A DNA stretch of 64,000 nt from Schistocephalus solidus (lineage: Eukaryota > Platyhelminthes > Cestoda > Diphyllobothriidea > Diphyllobothriidae), in assembly GCA_017591395.1 (NCBI GenBank), contig WEDG01005252.1:1-64000 (forward strand), read 5' to 3'. Made by a program: the position numbers and the translations under genes. The first letter of the stretch is position 1; the number at the start of each line of letters is the position of its first letter. Below the pieces are notes generated by a model. That model saw nothing but the letters and a program-made list of their open reading frames with translations, made no database searches and was not told where the DNA came from. Below are positions 1 to 10,740 of this stretch, piece after piece.

Positions 1-784
1 GGTCTCTAATATCTTCGAGGCTGCTGGCGGTGTATTTATTGGCCTAAAAGTCGTCAAATGACGTAGTTCTGCCGTGTTTGGGTATAGGCAAAATGTGCGA
101 TTCCTTCCATAAAGTAGGGAAAGTTTCACTTTCAAGAGCAAGATTAAATATATTATACAAAAGGGACGGAAATATATCATTTGCATCCCCCTTTAGAACG
201 CTGACCGGGAGGCCATCTGGTCTTGGACTGTAAGATTGACGAAAACGCCGAATGGCTACGGTCACGTCCCAGAGGGTAAAAGTTATGGTTTCGAGGACGT
301 TACCGGTCCAAACCCGGATGTTAGCAAAGGGCGCGACGGTATGTTCACTAAACATTCTAGACAAGAAAGCATTGAAGCTATCAGCAGTCAACTTAGCGTC
401 AGCTGTAGGGTTTCCAAATGCGTCTCGGAGAACAGGGTACAGAGCGTTTCCCTGCACTTTTACTGTGCGTGAAAAGAGTTTTGCAACATTTAACGAAAGG
501 TTTTCGGCAAAGTTAATCTCTTCAGCTAGTCGTTTTTCTTCAGAGAGCCTCTTAGCCTGTTTAATGATTTGTTGGATCAAGGGCAAGACGGAAGTGGCAT
601 TTAGTAGATGAAAACGACGCGAGAGACTACGCAGTCTACGGCGGAAAGATAAAGGGAGGTAAACGTCATCCTTGACATTAATTATTTTCTTATGAGGAAC
701 AAAACGTGAAATGAGTGGGCCTAGAAGTTGGTAGAATGTATCAGTACAAACATTCACATCCAAACCTAGAAAGAAGTTAGTCAA
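1..784 (-). pseudogene. RT N-terminal part of CR1-like element A
   Basis: A 246-codon open stretch (44-784) has the EN-RT linker followed by the start of the RT palm. The recognisable RT blocks are SPRPDGLPVSVLK (the usual SxGPDxIP block) and TLWKESHILPIPKHG (the WKxAxxxPIxKxG block). The frame stops at 44-49, but one base away the reading continues as FRPINTPPAASKILE, the next conserved block, so a single-base indel broke the frame. No ATG opens this stretch; it is an internal piece of a longer ORF2. The palm motifs with the catalytic aspartates lie beyond the window. Confidence 0.8.
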
Positions 785-1123
785 AGCGTGGGAATTAAGA
801 TGTGTTAGTAATTCCCCATATTTGCTGATCGGAAACCATGGAAAAAAACTATATTTTTTGAAAACGTTTCATCAGCCTCGATTTCTAGTGAAGAAAGAAC
901 TATAGCATGGTTTGAACTCCCAAGTGGGTCTAAAGGTGAAACTGACAATGGCTGACAACCTCTGCGAAAAATGAGATCAAGGATGTTTGATCCTCGGGTG
1001 GGAAAATCAACTACCTGTTTCCCACATGCCAGTATCTATGGCCTCAAGCAAGTTTTCGAACTTTGCAGGACCGGAAGGTGGAAACCAATGAACTTCAGGA
1101 AGATTGAAGTCACTTGCAATCAA

Positions 1124-1560
1124 TCAGTACTTCAGATTTAGATCAAACTGCGGCATGAAATGTCTGTGAGAGACGAAGGTCGTAATTCTCGCTCGCGTTT
1201 GGGGGGCGATAGACACAACCAACGAGTAAAGAGAAGAGTTATTTTTTAGAACTACTCGGAGCCAACAGCTCTGTTCTACTGCGTTAAATTGTCGATACTC
1301 CAACGGCAGAAACGTAAGTGGCTGCTTTATATAGATGCAGCTTCCTCCGCTACGGCCCTCGTGTCGATCGTTACGAATATAATCATACCCTTGAATATTG
1401 AGTTCAGATTCGGATACACAGGGTGCTGCCCATGTCTCTGTAATTATTAAACTATCAGGGCGGTGGATTAAAACCAGAGTCTGGAGCAATGGCATCTTAT
1501 TAAGCAGAGATCTGGCATTTAAGACGAATAATTTAAGCGGGCAGGTTTTTGGTTTCTTAA
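1124..1560 (-). pseudogene. Endonuclease domain of CR1-like element A
   Basis: The open frame shows the start of an exonuclease-endonuclease-phosphatase fold: NARSLLNKM, then PDSLIITETW carrying the catalytic glutamate of the family. GYDYIRNDRHEGRSGGSCIY follows, the glycine-rich strand before the second half of the domain. It stops at 1124, about halfway through the EN, and the region 785-1123 holds a decayed second half (a GDFN-like block is not clear by eye). In a live element this domain nicks target DNA to prime reverse transcription. Confidence 0.75.
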
Positions 1561-1599
1561 TAAGAGGCAGTTAGGCTGTCAGAGTGACTGCCTCCGACC

Positions 1600-2515
1600 A
1601 AAAAAATGATCTTTTCACTTGAACTATTTGTCCGTTTCTTATTTAAAGATGTGCCTCGCCATTGGCCCTTCGAGTTTCCAGTTCTATACGTAACTGCCTC
1701 ATTTTCATTCGCTCTTTCAGCCGGTATTCCGGTTGAAAAAAAACTTCAGAATGCAGGAGCTGTGCCTGTGCTTCGTTTTCCAAAGATAATTTTAAGAGGT
1801 CTTGGTCAAAGATTTTATTCGGGTGCTGACAGGGCCTTCCCTATTCTATATGCCTTGAGAATGTGGATGGACTCGCCGTCCGTTAGCATCGTTTTTGCAT
1901 ACAACTGAAGGAGATCCAAGTCATGTTTAACTCGCTCCTTTGGATTAATTGAAGCTGACTCCGGGACCCCTTTAAATGACTTCATGATGTATTCGAATCG
2001 ATCTAGGGCCCGGTTTTAACTCAGATCTTTCAGCTGAGTGAGTACTGGTAACCAATTCACTTGCCTCGATAGGTCCAGATGAGTTGGGTGTTGGGCAGGC
2101 TGGAGCCAAACCCCTGCACGATTTGTTCTTCTTAGACCTTTTCCTCTTTGGCTTTACAAACTAGCCAGCCTCTTCAAAACCGCATGTTGGTGCAACGTCA
2201 ACCGGCGAAGTAGCGATGGACGGTAAAGCCAGATAAGTGCTGATGCTACCCATAACTGAGTACTGGTGGAGTGGAGCAAGGACTAGATGGGGCTCCATCC
2301 GGAAGTAGCGAAAATTCCCCTGATTTACTGGGTTCAGCAATCGCGATATGTTTAATGTGACTTGTATGTAAGCTTGAAGAAGCTATATATGAATACGAAT
2401 TTTGCTTTGTGGTAGGTTTATTACGAACAGGAGCCTTTTTAACAGTTGGGCAAGATATAGATTTTTTTAAGTTATCTATTTCTTGTCTAAGATTGCTTAT
2501 TTCCTGCTCCATCCC
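1600..2515 (-). pseudogene. ORF1 remnant of CR1-like element A
   Basis: At 2246-2512 the minus strand encodes a short coiled-coil start (MEQEISNLRQEIDNLKKS) followed by a basic, serine-rich stretch. Near 1640-1760 another frame reads KFFFQPEYRLKERMKMRQL. This matches in spacing the RFFQPDYSPAERLKRREL segment of the better preserved ORF1 of element B. ORF1 of such elements is an RNA-binding chaperone with an RRM-like fold. The part between the two segments is frameshifted. Confidence 0.6.
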
Positions 2516-2897
2516 TGAGAATTCCTGCTTGAGGCTGAAACACCCAATACAAGTTTTCTCTTCGTAAGCTACATTAGTTAAGCTTACTGAACTTTAACCC
2601 CGTTTAGCGGGAGGTGAACAAATAGTAGAAAAATGATAGTTACAATTATTTTCTGCTTGTCAATTAACTTGCTAAACAAGATCCCCTGCCAATATGGCCG
2701 ATTGGGTAGAGGCGCCGATAGACGGTCCGAAGCAAATTTGTGGTGCAGGGTTCAAAACTAGGTCGTGGACCAATTTTTGTGACAATAAACTTGAGGAAAT
2801 TGAGTTTCGCATGTTAGAATTGCCACAAAATTAACAGAGTCGGTTAGGATATTCAACAATAAGAATATATGGTTTGAGCCCCTTCCGCGATTGAGAG

Positions 2898-2923
2898 CAG
2901 ATGCAGAGAGCACACAGCCGGCG
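2898..2923. repeat. 26-bp sequence shared with 7653-7678
   Basis: An identical 26-base block containing GAGAGCACACAGCCGGCG occurs here and at 7653-7678 in the same orientation. Each lies roughly 400-650 bases 5' of the ORF1 start of a minus-strand CR1-like element (A and B). It may be part of a shared 5' untranslated region or a remnant of an older repeat into which both inserted. The rest of 2560-2990 holds no gene I can support. Confidence 0.6.
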
Positions 2924-2995
2924 ATTTCGCTAGGCATTTGATTTCCCACACAAACGTCTCATCTACAAATTATCTGAAATCGGCATAAGAGGATT

Positions 2996-3345
2996 ATGCT
3001 GCTGACATGGATCGCAGACTATCTACAGATAGATTGCAAACTGTGTGCGTCGATACCTCGAAGTCAACACCTACCTGGTTCTAAGTGGTGTCCTCTGCTC
3101 GGTATTAGGGCCGTTACTCTTCTTAGTGTACATCAAACGACTGTGTCGACGACTGACGGTGCCAGCCACGGCGGTTTGCGTGATGATGTTACATTGCGGA
3201 GGGTCATCAGATCTGATTTTCGATAGGTTTCGCACTTCAAGAGGATCTCAACCGCTTGTTAGTCTGCCGCTGGCTCTTAAATTTTAACGTTGGGAAGTGT
3301 GTGGTCCTAAGACTGCGTACCAGAAGGATCGGTGAGGAGGATGAT
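2996..3345 (+). pseudogene. CR1-like RT palm fragment C
   Basis: Reading across two frames on the plus strand gives WIADYLQ, then LSGVLCSVLGPLLFLVYI (motif B, normally SGVPQGSVLGPLLFLVYI), then DDVTLRR (the region of the catalytic FADD motif), then WLLNFNVGKCVVLRLRTRR of the thumb-side palm. Several frameshifts separate the pieces. It abuts the 3' end of element B, which reads in the opposite direction, near 3345. It is a small relic of a third element rather than part of A or B. Confidence 0.75.
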
Positions 3346-3349
3346 TCTA

Positions 3350-3788
3350 CCAATACATTCTCAATGGCACTTCTATCCATTTTTGGTGGCTTTCGTCTGT
3401 ACTCTTTCGAGGCAGTTCTGATCTTGAACTGTCCAGGGTTTCCAGGCTTGCATAGCATATTCCAAATGCGGCTAATGAATGTTCCAAAAGTCTGAGCGAA
3501 AAGATCTTCATCAAAATCCAAAAAGGCTCGTCTGATGGCATGCAACACCGCAATTGCGCTCTGCGCCACTTTCGAGCAGTGAGACGATGGTTTTAAGGTG
3601 GTGGTCATCAGCACACCAAGGTCCGTTTGGGTTTCCAAGTCTTTTAGGCTTCACCGTTGAGAAAGTAACTTCTACTTTCGGCAGATCCAGATGGGTTGCC
3701 TAAGCGAAGTATTGTACACTTATCTATGTTGAACCGCAAAAGCCAATGATTCGACCACTCCTCCACTCTTCGTCAGCAGGGCTCTGGA
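3350..3788 (-). pseudogene. RT C-terminal (thumb) part of element B
   Basis: The segment reads TDLGVLMTTTLKPSSHCSKV, then AVLHAIRRAFLDFDEDLF and FGTFISRIWNMLC, a standard CR1 thumb region. The last block is frameshifted relative to the expected RPHLEYA pattern. In another frame LERVQTKATK follows near 3410, the usual LERVQRRATK block. The stretch 3640-3790 between this part and the main RT frame carries the FADD motif region in shifted frames. Confidence 0.8.
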
Positions 3789-4763
3789 TTACATTCCAGA
3801 TTTTAATGTCATCGGCAAACTTGCTGCTTCACAGTCGAGATTCCTGACACAATCGTTCACGTTTATTAAAAACAGTATTGGCCCTAGTACTGAACCCTGA
3901 GGAACCCCACTCTCGACTGCAGCAGAATTTGACCTCTCTTGGCCGATGCACACAACCTGGCGCCGACCCACGAGGAAGTTTTCGATCCATTTGAGGAGGT
4001 AACCTCTGATTCCAATTCGTTCTAGCTTGTACAGCAGTCTCTCGTGCGGTACAGTATCGAAGGCCTTTTGAAAGTCAATGAAGGCAATGTGAACCGCGTG
4101 TCTATCTTCAAGTGCTTGGATCCACCTCTGGAGCGAATACAGCAAATTCGTTGTGCATGATCTTCCTTTTCTGAACCCGTGTTGACGGCTTGATAACAAA
4201 TTATGAATCTCTAGGAATTTCACCAATTCGCACTTGATGATCCTTTCCATAATCTTGCCAAGGATGCATGCCAAGCTTATGTGTCTGTAGTTTGTCACTG
4301 ACGCCCGGCTACCGCTTTTGTACAAGGGAGTTATATGTGCCAGCTTCCAATCGAAAGGAAGTGTTCCGGAGTCAAAGGACTTTTGAAAGAGCACTGACAG
4401 AGGTGCGGAAAGTTCATTGGCGAGTTCTTTCAGAAGCTTGGGTGGAAGCTCGTCTGGTCCTGGGGATTTCAACTCTTTTAGTTCTTTTAATTCCTTTTGG
4501 ATCAGAAGTTCTGAGAATAGTATGTGGCTAATGCTTGCAGTCGGCGGGTTATCCACTGAGGGACGAAGGAACCTTGCCTCGTTAGTGAAGACTGAGCGGT
4601 AGAACTGTGAAGAGTACTCGGCTTTTTCCCTGTTTTCAGAAATTTTGACGCCCATGGCAGTCTTAATCAGCGGTATTTGATGCCTATTACTTGTACATCT
4701 ACGGAGATAACTGTAGACTAACTTTGGATTCTGCGTTGGCCTTTTGCAGCAAAGTCTTCTCAA
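3789..4763 (-). pseudogene. Reverse transcriptase palm of element B
   Basis: A 324-codon open stretch carries the CR1-type RT fingers and palm: SPGPDELPPKLLKELAN, FDWKLAHITPLYKSG, SLACILGKIMERII, QHGFRKGRSCTTNLL, then motif A as FIDFQKAFDTVPHERLL and motif B as SGVPQGSVLGPILFLINVND. Just past motif B the frame slips by one base. Within this frame the catalytic block is scrambled, but one base over it reads KFADDIKIWN (about 3790-3825), so the aspartates survive in the DNA. The upstream end is also frameshifted (about 4740-4777). In life it would copy element RNA at a nicked target site. Confidence 0.88.
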
Positions 4764-4776
4764 ATTCTCTTCGCGT

Positions 4777-5833
4777 TTAAAAAATAAATCTTCTCATTTC
4801 GTTTCTTTGTGTTTTATGCTTGTTAAAATAGGCGACTTGATTAGACTCGCAATATTTTCTCCACAACTTGTGCTTCCTGTTTATTTCCCTTTTTAAGTTG
4901 CTGTCTAGCCACCCAGGACGCTTGCTGTGATGGACACTCGTTAGTGGGCAGTGGTTGTTCATAAGTTGCAGAAGAACATTTCGGAATGACTCCCAATCTT
5001 CGCCCACGGTGCCCGAAAACTTTGAGGTCCAGTTGATGTCTGTTAAATCTGTTAGCATCTGAGGAAAGTTTCCTCGCCAAAGGTTACCCCGATTTTCCTC
5101 TATAGCAGGCGCAACGGAGAATAAGGAGTAGTCCCACATAAGCACCACATGATCACGACGACCGAGCGGAGGCATTGAAATAATCTCGTCAATGCTGTCT
5201 GATGTTTTCGTGAAAACTAGATCGAGACAGTTAGCCCTTTGTCCTTCACGTGTTCTGGTGGGGAAAGGGACATGTTGTGTGAGGAGTGCCTTCAAGGTCT
5301 TTTGCAGAAAAACATAATCAAAAGTCGATTTCGGGCATGATGATTGAACAGTGCTCCAGTTAATTCCTGGTGCGTTGAAGTTACCCATAATCATGAAATT
5401 AAGTCGACTGGAGAAATTTTCTAATTGTTCCAACAAGTGGGTGTCCGCGCCTCGGTCTATCCTAGGTGACCGATAGACAATGAGGACATCCAGTTATGGA
5501 GAGCCAAGAGCCTTGATGTTCAACCATATGGCTTCCGTGCTGCACGAAAACTTGCTCGTCTTGTCAGACACTTTAGCACGTCTTTCACATACACAATTAT
5601 TCCACCACCCTGTCGGTTTTTCTCTGTCCCTCCGATATAGTTTGGTATCCAGACAATGTTATTTCGCTATCTCGAATACTGCCCGACAGCCAGGTTTCGG
5701 TTACTGCTATCACACCCGGAGATACTTCGGCAAGGCAAATTTTTAACTCATCAAGTTTTGATAAAAGGCTTTGTGCATTTGTATAAAAGCACTTCACTTT
5801 CGCGCCAACCAAATTTCCTGTTGCGTTTGTCAA
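4777..5833 (-). pseudogene. Endonuclease domain and linker of element B
   Basis: Two open pieces make up the EN. The first (5597-5833) begins near CFYTNAQSLLSKLDELK and contains the catalytic-glutamate block GVIAVTETWLSG. The second (4777-5436) has MGNFNAPGINW, where the family has GDFN (so one catalytic aspartate is replaced by asparagine), and RRDHVVLMW, where most members have SDH. An RT-linker rich in basic residues follows (KRPGWLDSNLKREINRKHKL). The 160 bases between the pieces are frameshifted. The stop at 4777 separates EN from RT. Confidence 0.85.
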
Positions 5834-5936
5834 TTTTATGGGCGAAACTGCGTCTCCTCTAACGTCACGGTCATGTATCTTTTCCGTTTCTTGATGATTT
5901 TCGGTAACTCTAGTTTTTTAGTGAGAACGCTGGGCG

Positions 5937-7007
5937 TTACGGAATCAGTTCTGAAATCTCTTTGGGCAATTGGTTCCCTGATGGTTTTGGCTTTAGTGAG
6001 GTGGCTGCCATTGTCCTTAGAACAATCGGTTGGTTCAATGGAAAATTCGTTTTCTTTTGAACTACCTTCCCCTTGAAAATAGCCAGATTGTGTTCGCCAG
6101 CCTTCAGTCTTGATTGTAGATCCAAGACAAGTTCCCGGCGTTTCAGCCTTTCCGCAGGGGAGTAGTCCGGTTGAAAAAATCTCTTTATGCGAGTGACAGA
6201 GGTTAGTTTTTTGGATAGGATCGCCTCGATTTGGTCTTTGCTATCTAGCATTATTTTGAGAGGTCGAGGTCGCGGCGTTCCTAGGCTGTCTTTAGATTTT
6301 TTGCCGATCCGGAATGCTTTAATAACGTTGACTTCCACGCCTGGTGCGAGCAACTGGTTGAGAAGGCCATTTATTGAAGCAAGGTCTTCGGCGACACGGT
6401 GTTCAGTTCGGACTGCAGTTGACTCGTGCAAACCCTGAATAACTAAACACTGTTGCCGATCCTGGTGCTTGGAATTTTCGCTTCCTTCTAAGTTCTCCTT
6501 AGGGGCACGAGAACGGCTTACAGAGCTCTCTTTGGGATTTAGTCTATCTCTGACCATACTCTAATGTGAAGGCTTCAATGAATCAATCAGAATTGATTGT
6601 GACTTTGTCCTCCTGTTGTGGTGTTTCCCCATTGCAGCTTGCCACAAATTTGTTTCTTGGGATTCAACTACGGGCTCTTTAGAACACCCAAGATAGCAGG
6701 ATGAGATTTGTGGTTTGTTCTGGTCGTCGTCCGTAGGATTCAGAGACTGTGTTCCCGTTATCCAGTCGTTATGGGTATTCGCGTCCGAACATTGTGAGCT
6801 GTAACAAGTTGTAGTTTTTGATACTTTTGGTGCTTTAGTCACTGCCTTTTTAACTGTAATATTGCTAAGCGTATTTCGTCGAGTACTGTTATCTTGCAAG
6901 AGCTTCCTTAAGTCTGCAAGCTCGTTTTCCAGTTTTTGAACTCTTAGTAAAATATAAGAACATCCAACGCAAGATTCGTCCTCGTAGCCGACGGATTTGG
7001 CTGCCAT
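5937..7007 (-). pseudogene. ORF1 of element B (one in-frame stop)
   Basis: The frame opens with an ATG at 7005-7007 and runs to 6561. A single TAG at 6558-6560 interrupts it, then the same frame continues to 5937. The N-terminal part has a CxxC-containing segment (ESCVGCSYILLRVQKLENEL) leading into a short coiled coil. The C-terminal part has an RNA-binding ORF1 look: VIQGLHES, FRIGKKSKDS, RPRPLKIMLDS, IKRFFQPDYSPAERLKRREL. Apart from the one stop the frame is intact for about 355 codons, which suggests a fairly young insertion or a recent stop. Confidence 0.82.
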
Positions 7008-7080
7008 TCCGCTTTTTGCGCGCTTTGTTGGTTTTTGGTTGTAAGTATAAACTGATTGAGTGCCAGTCGTAAATGTCGAA

Positions 7081-8879
7081 GCCAGCTCAACAGGTTTTCC
7101 TTTTTAAAGGAAGTTCTGTGACTGGTTCTGTTGCTAACAAACAATTGTTTTGAGTCCATTAATTTTAAAACACTGCGTAAAAGTATGTTCTCCTTTGAGC
7201 GTATAACGAAAATTTTCCGACTGGCTTTGGAATATGGCGAGTATTTAACGCAATATGAGCAAAAATGTTTATACTTGTTCAAAAACGCTTTTGAAAAATA
7301 CTTTAAACTGTATGAAGGATATTCAGGAACGACTCAGCCGTTCGGAGATGTCGAAGGTCCTGGATAACTTCAGATCTTCACGAGGTTGTACACGTTTGGT
7401 TCCCTGAGTGGTTGTCAGTTTTTATTGGTGCAGAGGCTGCGCAGTCAACTTGAATAAGATAATAAACAAATTCCAATTTGATGCCGTTTTATGAGGAATT
7501 TCTGAACAAGAAAATTTCCAGATGAGCAGGAAGCAAGTAGGTGCACGCAGTTGTAACAGTAGTTTTGTCCGGAAAAGTCCCAATTAAGTGGTAACGGAGT
7601 TCAAATTGTCCAAGTTGGAGAACAAATAATTGGTGGTTCATATGCACACGATCAGATGCAGAGAGCACACAGCCGGCGTGAGTTTCAGAAATCAGCAAAG
7701 ATCGAGGCTATCAATTCCAGTTGAGATCAATCCTGGGGCAGGGAAGAATCCTCAACAGTAAAATTTTTGTTTTTTTTAAGCCTCAGAATCCTTACGTCCA
7801 AGTCGCAATTTACGAACTCAGGGAAATATATAGACAATTCTTTACTAATTTTCCAGCACCGTGTCTTCTATACTGAGGTAGAGACTAAAAACTCGTAGGC
7901 TCGAGGGACTTGAAATTCGAAACCAATTTCAAACGATGCGCCCAATTTAACTAGAACCAGATATCCTAGCTTTCAAAGGAACGTGGCTTTTCTTGGATAT
8001 TGTGAAATTCGAAATATGCTTCAGGAGATGCCGCAATTCAGACAGTGCACATTTAGGAAAGGAAGAGGTTCAGCAACTTTGCCTGTTGTAGGTTAAAAGT
8101 CACAATTGAAATACATCATACTTCTACGGAATCGGAGCTCAAAGCATAACCATATCCACCAGCGACGTCGGACTGTTAACGCTATCGGTGGCATAAATTT
8201 CAGCTAACCAGACGCTTGAACCTGACCCCCATTTCCCAACTGAGCTGCAATTAACTTAATCAAAAAAGAGATTTCGTTATCAGCGGGGATTTTAATTTTT
8301 CTGTTGTTGACTTGCAATAATGGGCCACACAGGACCCACTGGATAACTATAGTCGCAAGTAAACATAGTATGTAACGGACAAACTGTTCCGTTATAACGT
8401 TATTTTAAAAGCACAGATTAGGGAAGGTCAACGGTCACCATTTCTCTACCTTATTTTAACCCGAGAAGGGAAAATATGCTTGAGTTAAAGTAGCAATCAC
8501 CCTAAGGTCACGTAGCACTACAGGTTGGGTACTGCATGTGTTTTGTTTAGCTAAAATCGGTCTTATAGATGAGAGGGAAACAGTTTGATATGTGCCTTTT
8601 CACTTATGATTAGCGAATTGTCAGACCTGCCGTGGGGACTGAATTTCATGTTATAATGTGTTATCATTTGAGGTTTATTCGATCATTCCTGGTGATATAA
8701 TTGACTTCAACTTCCCCTCGGATGAAAGACCAACATTAATCATCTATAGCGATGAAATAAGAACTGCATAACTCGTTTTTGAAAAAGATATCGCTTTCGG
8801 AAATGCTACAGGCTAAACGGTATTGAAGAGCACCTGCGTCAATTCAAAAATTCACGGAAGATTTTCAAATATGAGTCTT
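7081..8879. other. No gene recognised; possible 5' region of element B
   Basis: Short open frames here have no recognisable motif. The 26-bp block at 7653-7678 is shared with 2898-2923. The remainder is AT-rich and I see nothing else in it. Confidence 0.5.
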
Positions 8880-10400
8880 GCTGGCTTCTATGCAATTTTG
8901 GACTGAAGGTTTGTAGAAATTGCCGGTAATACACAAAAACATATACGGCTACATGCGACGCACTAAAATAAACTGGAATTCGCTCCCTGCCTCCATGTCT
9001 TCAGATGGAACATTGAGGACATATACCTTAGCTGAAGCATCTCCATCCCTACTAATTTTTAGTCGGTCCTCACTCGGGAGTCTGTTTATGTTTCTTCTGT
9101 TCAGTCCGCTCGTTAACTAAACATTCCTTCGCCATTATCATCAGAAGAATTAAACTGTCCATTCGTAATATATAGGATGGAACTACTGCGATAGGAACCA
9201 ACCTAATCATCTTTTCCAGACCGAATACATTTACTCGTAAATCGAGAACTTTCTAATGAAATGTATGAACCATTATCTATTATATTTAGGAAATCCTTCG
9301 ACGAATGACCATGGACATTGCGTTTAACACTACGATCTAAAGGGTAGGATCAATACTAGACTCCAAAACTCACCATCCAAGCAGCTTAATATGCATCTAT
9401 TCTAAACCAATGGAGTTAACCATCAAAAGATGAAATATTTTTCTATGAACAGGATGGTTCTCAAAGAAGATTCTCTTAACTAAAGAACATTTTTCTTCGC
9501 ATAACATATAGGTAAAGGCTGAAAACAGGGGATATCAATTTGATCCTGTATTTTTTTAATTCCAGGAACGTTTTTGATATTGTGATACACTGCCTCATTT
9601 AAAAAAGATTTTGAAAATATGAATTTGAAGCATCATTCTCGCCTACATAGCATATTCCATGTCTAGAGAGTTGATGTTGGTAAGTATACCTCAGAACGAG
9701 TAAAACTTGAAGGTGGTGTCCCATAGAAATTTGTTTTTGGGTTTGCTTCTCTTACTGATTTATGTGCATGAATGTGAGGCTGCAATGTTTGCCAATACTT
9801 CGAGGAATATAGGCCGAAGTCAGTTGTGTCGACAGCAGGGCTGCATTGAAAGATGTGTAAACGGGCACTCATCTGGGAATTCAGACGTCCGAAACTCTGC
9901 TGCCGTCTAAACACTGAAATAAGCTGTTCAAGAGGGTAAACATTACTTTGTTTGGATTAAATATATGTTTACGTTATTTTCTCCTGCATTTTGTGGAAGA
10001 TTTGGGCGTCCTAGTCAAACCTCATTTGGATTATGGAATGCCAGCCTGCTTATCGTAAATGAAGAAATATATCTGCCTCCTCAAATAGCTTTAGCGCAAG
10101 ACAAACGATTAGACCAACGTTGTCAAGAATGTATTGCACCAGGATAGTTTGAAAGAGCTCGATTTTACAGCCTACTATATAAACTGCACATTAACGGTGA
10201 CCATGGTTTCTGGCTGAGACCAGAGGACATATTTGGTTTTCCATGCATGACTAACTTACAGAACAATTTTTCCAAAGTAAAAAGAACGTGCACGGGATTA
10301 GACCACAGGAAATGTCTCGTTAGCCAACGAGTTGTTCAACCACGCAGTTCATTATCAAGTGCGAGGGTGACGACCGACATGCTTTTTGTGTTTTGAAGGA
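8880..10400 (+). pseudogene. CR1-like element D, decayed ORF2 (linker to RT C-terminus)
   Basis: Reading across frames on the plus strand recovers the whole length of an ORF2 second half. At 8920-9070 is HKNIYGYMRRTK ... MSSDGTLRTYTLAEAS (the pre-RT linker). At about 9230-9300 is HLLVNRELSNEMYEPLSII (RT finger block). At about 9350-9400 there are fragments of the YKGGSxLD block. At 9710-9830 is LFLGLLLLLIYVHECEAAMF, with FAND where FADD is expected. At about 10015-10070 is KPHLDYGMPAC of the thumb. After that come RLDHRK-like and RVVQP-like remnants. Indels and stops are frequent, so this is an old copy. Confidence 0.65.
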
Positions 10401-10740
10401 AAATGAATTGTATGATGTTTGCCAACGGGCGTCTTTTACAACCCGATTTCTTTCAACCAACCTTGTGAACCACGCGTTTTGCATTACTTTCCTACTGACT
10501 GGTAATTAATAGCAACATCAATTGTTTAAAATTCTGTTGCAATATGAATCGAAAACTAGTGTTTTCACTTTTATGCTGATAACAAATATGAAAAATTGCT
10601 ATGCATCTATAGGGTCATAAATTGGTCTGCATGTAACCCTTGGATATAAACACATATAACGTGTAGTCCTATTGTTATCTTCCAAATATGTGAAATTAGA
10701 ACCCCTGTGTTGTCCACGGTTGACCACGACAGCCTACCTC
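10401..10740. other. No gene recognised
   Basis: AT-rich sequence between the end of element D and the 3' end of element F. I see nothing that codes. Confidence 0.5.

Larger units (their letters stand above)
1..2560 (-). mobile_element. CR1-like non-LTR retrotransposon A (cut by the window's left edge)
   Basis: Read on the minus strand, this stretch gives, in order, a degraded ORF1, an apurinic-type endonuclease (EN) and the first part of a reverse transcriptase (RT), which runs off the left edge. The order ORF1-EN-RT, with the EN opening on a NARSLLNK motif, is that of CR1-like elements. The three coding blocks lie in different frames or are separated by stops, so the copy is inactive. It has the same orientation as element B at 3345-7080 but differs from it in sequence, so it is probably a different subfamily. 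Confidence 0.85.
3345..7080 (-). mobile_element. CR1-like non-LTR retrotransposon B, nearly full length, inactivated
   Basis: On the minus strand the element shows ORF1 (7007 down to 5937), EN (5833 to 4777), RT (4763 to about 3790) and an RT C-terminal domain that fades out near 3345, where plus-strand fragment C begins. ORF1 has one in-frame stop, and ORF2 is cut by several frameshifts. All expected domains are present in the right order. The 3' untranslated end and terminal repeat are not seen, probably lost to the junction with fragment C. Confidence 0.9.
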
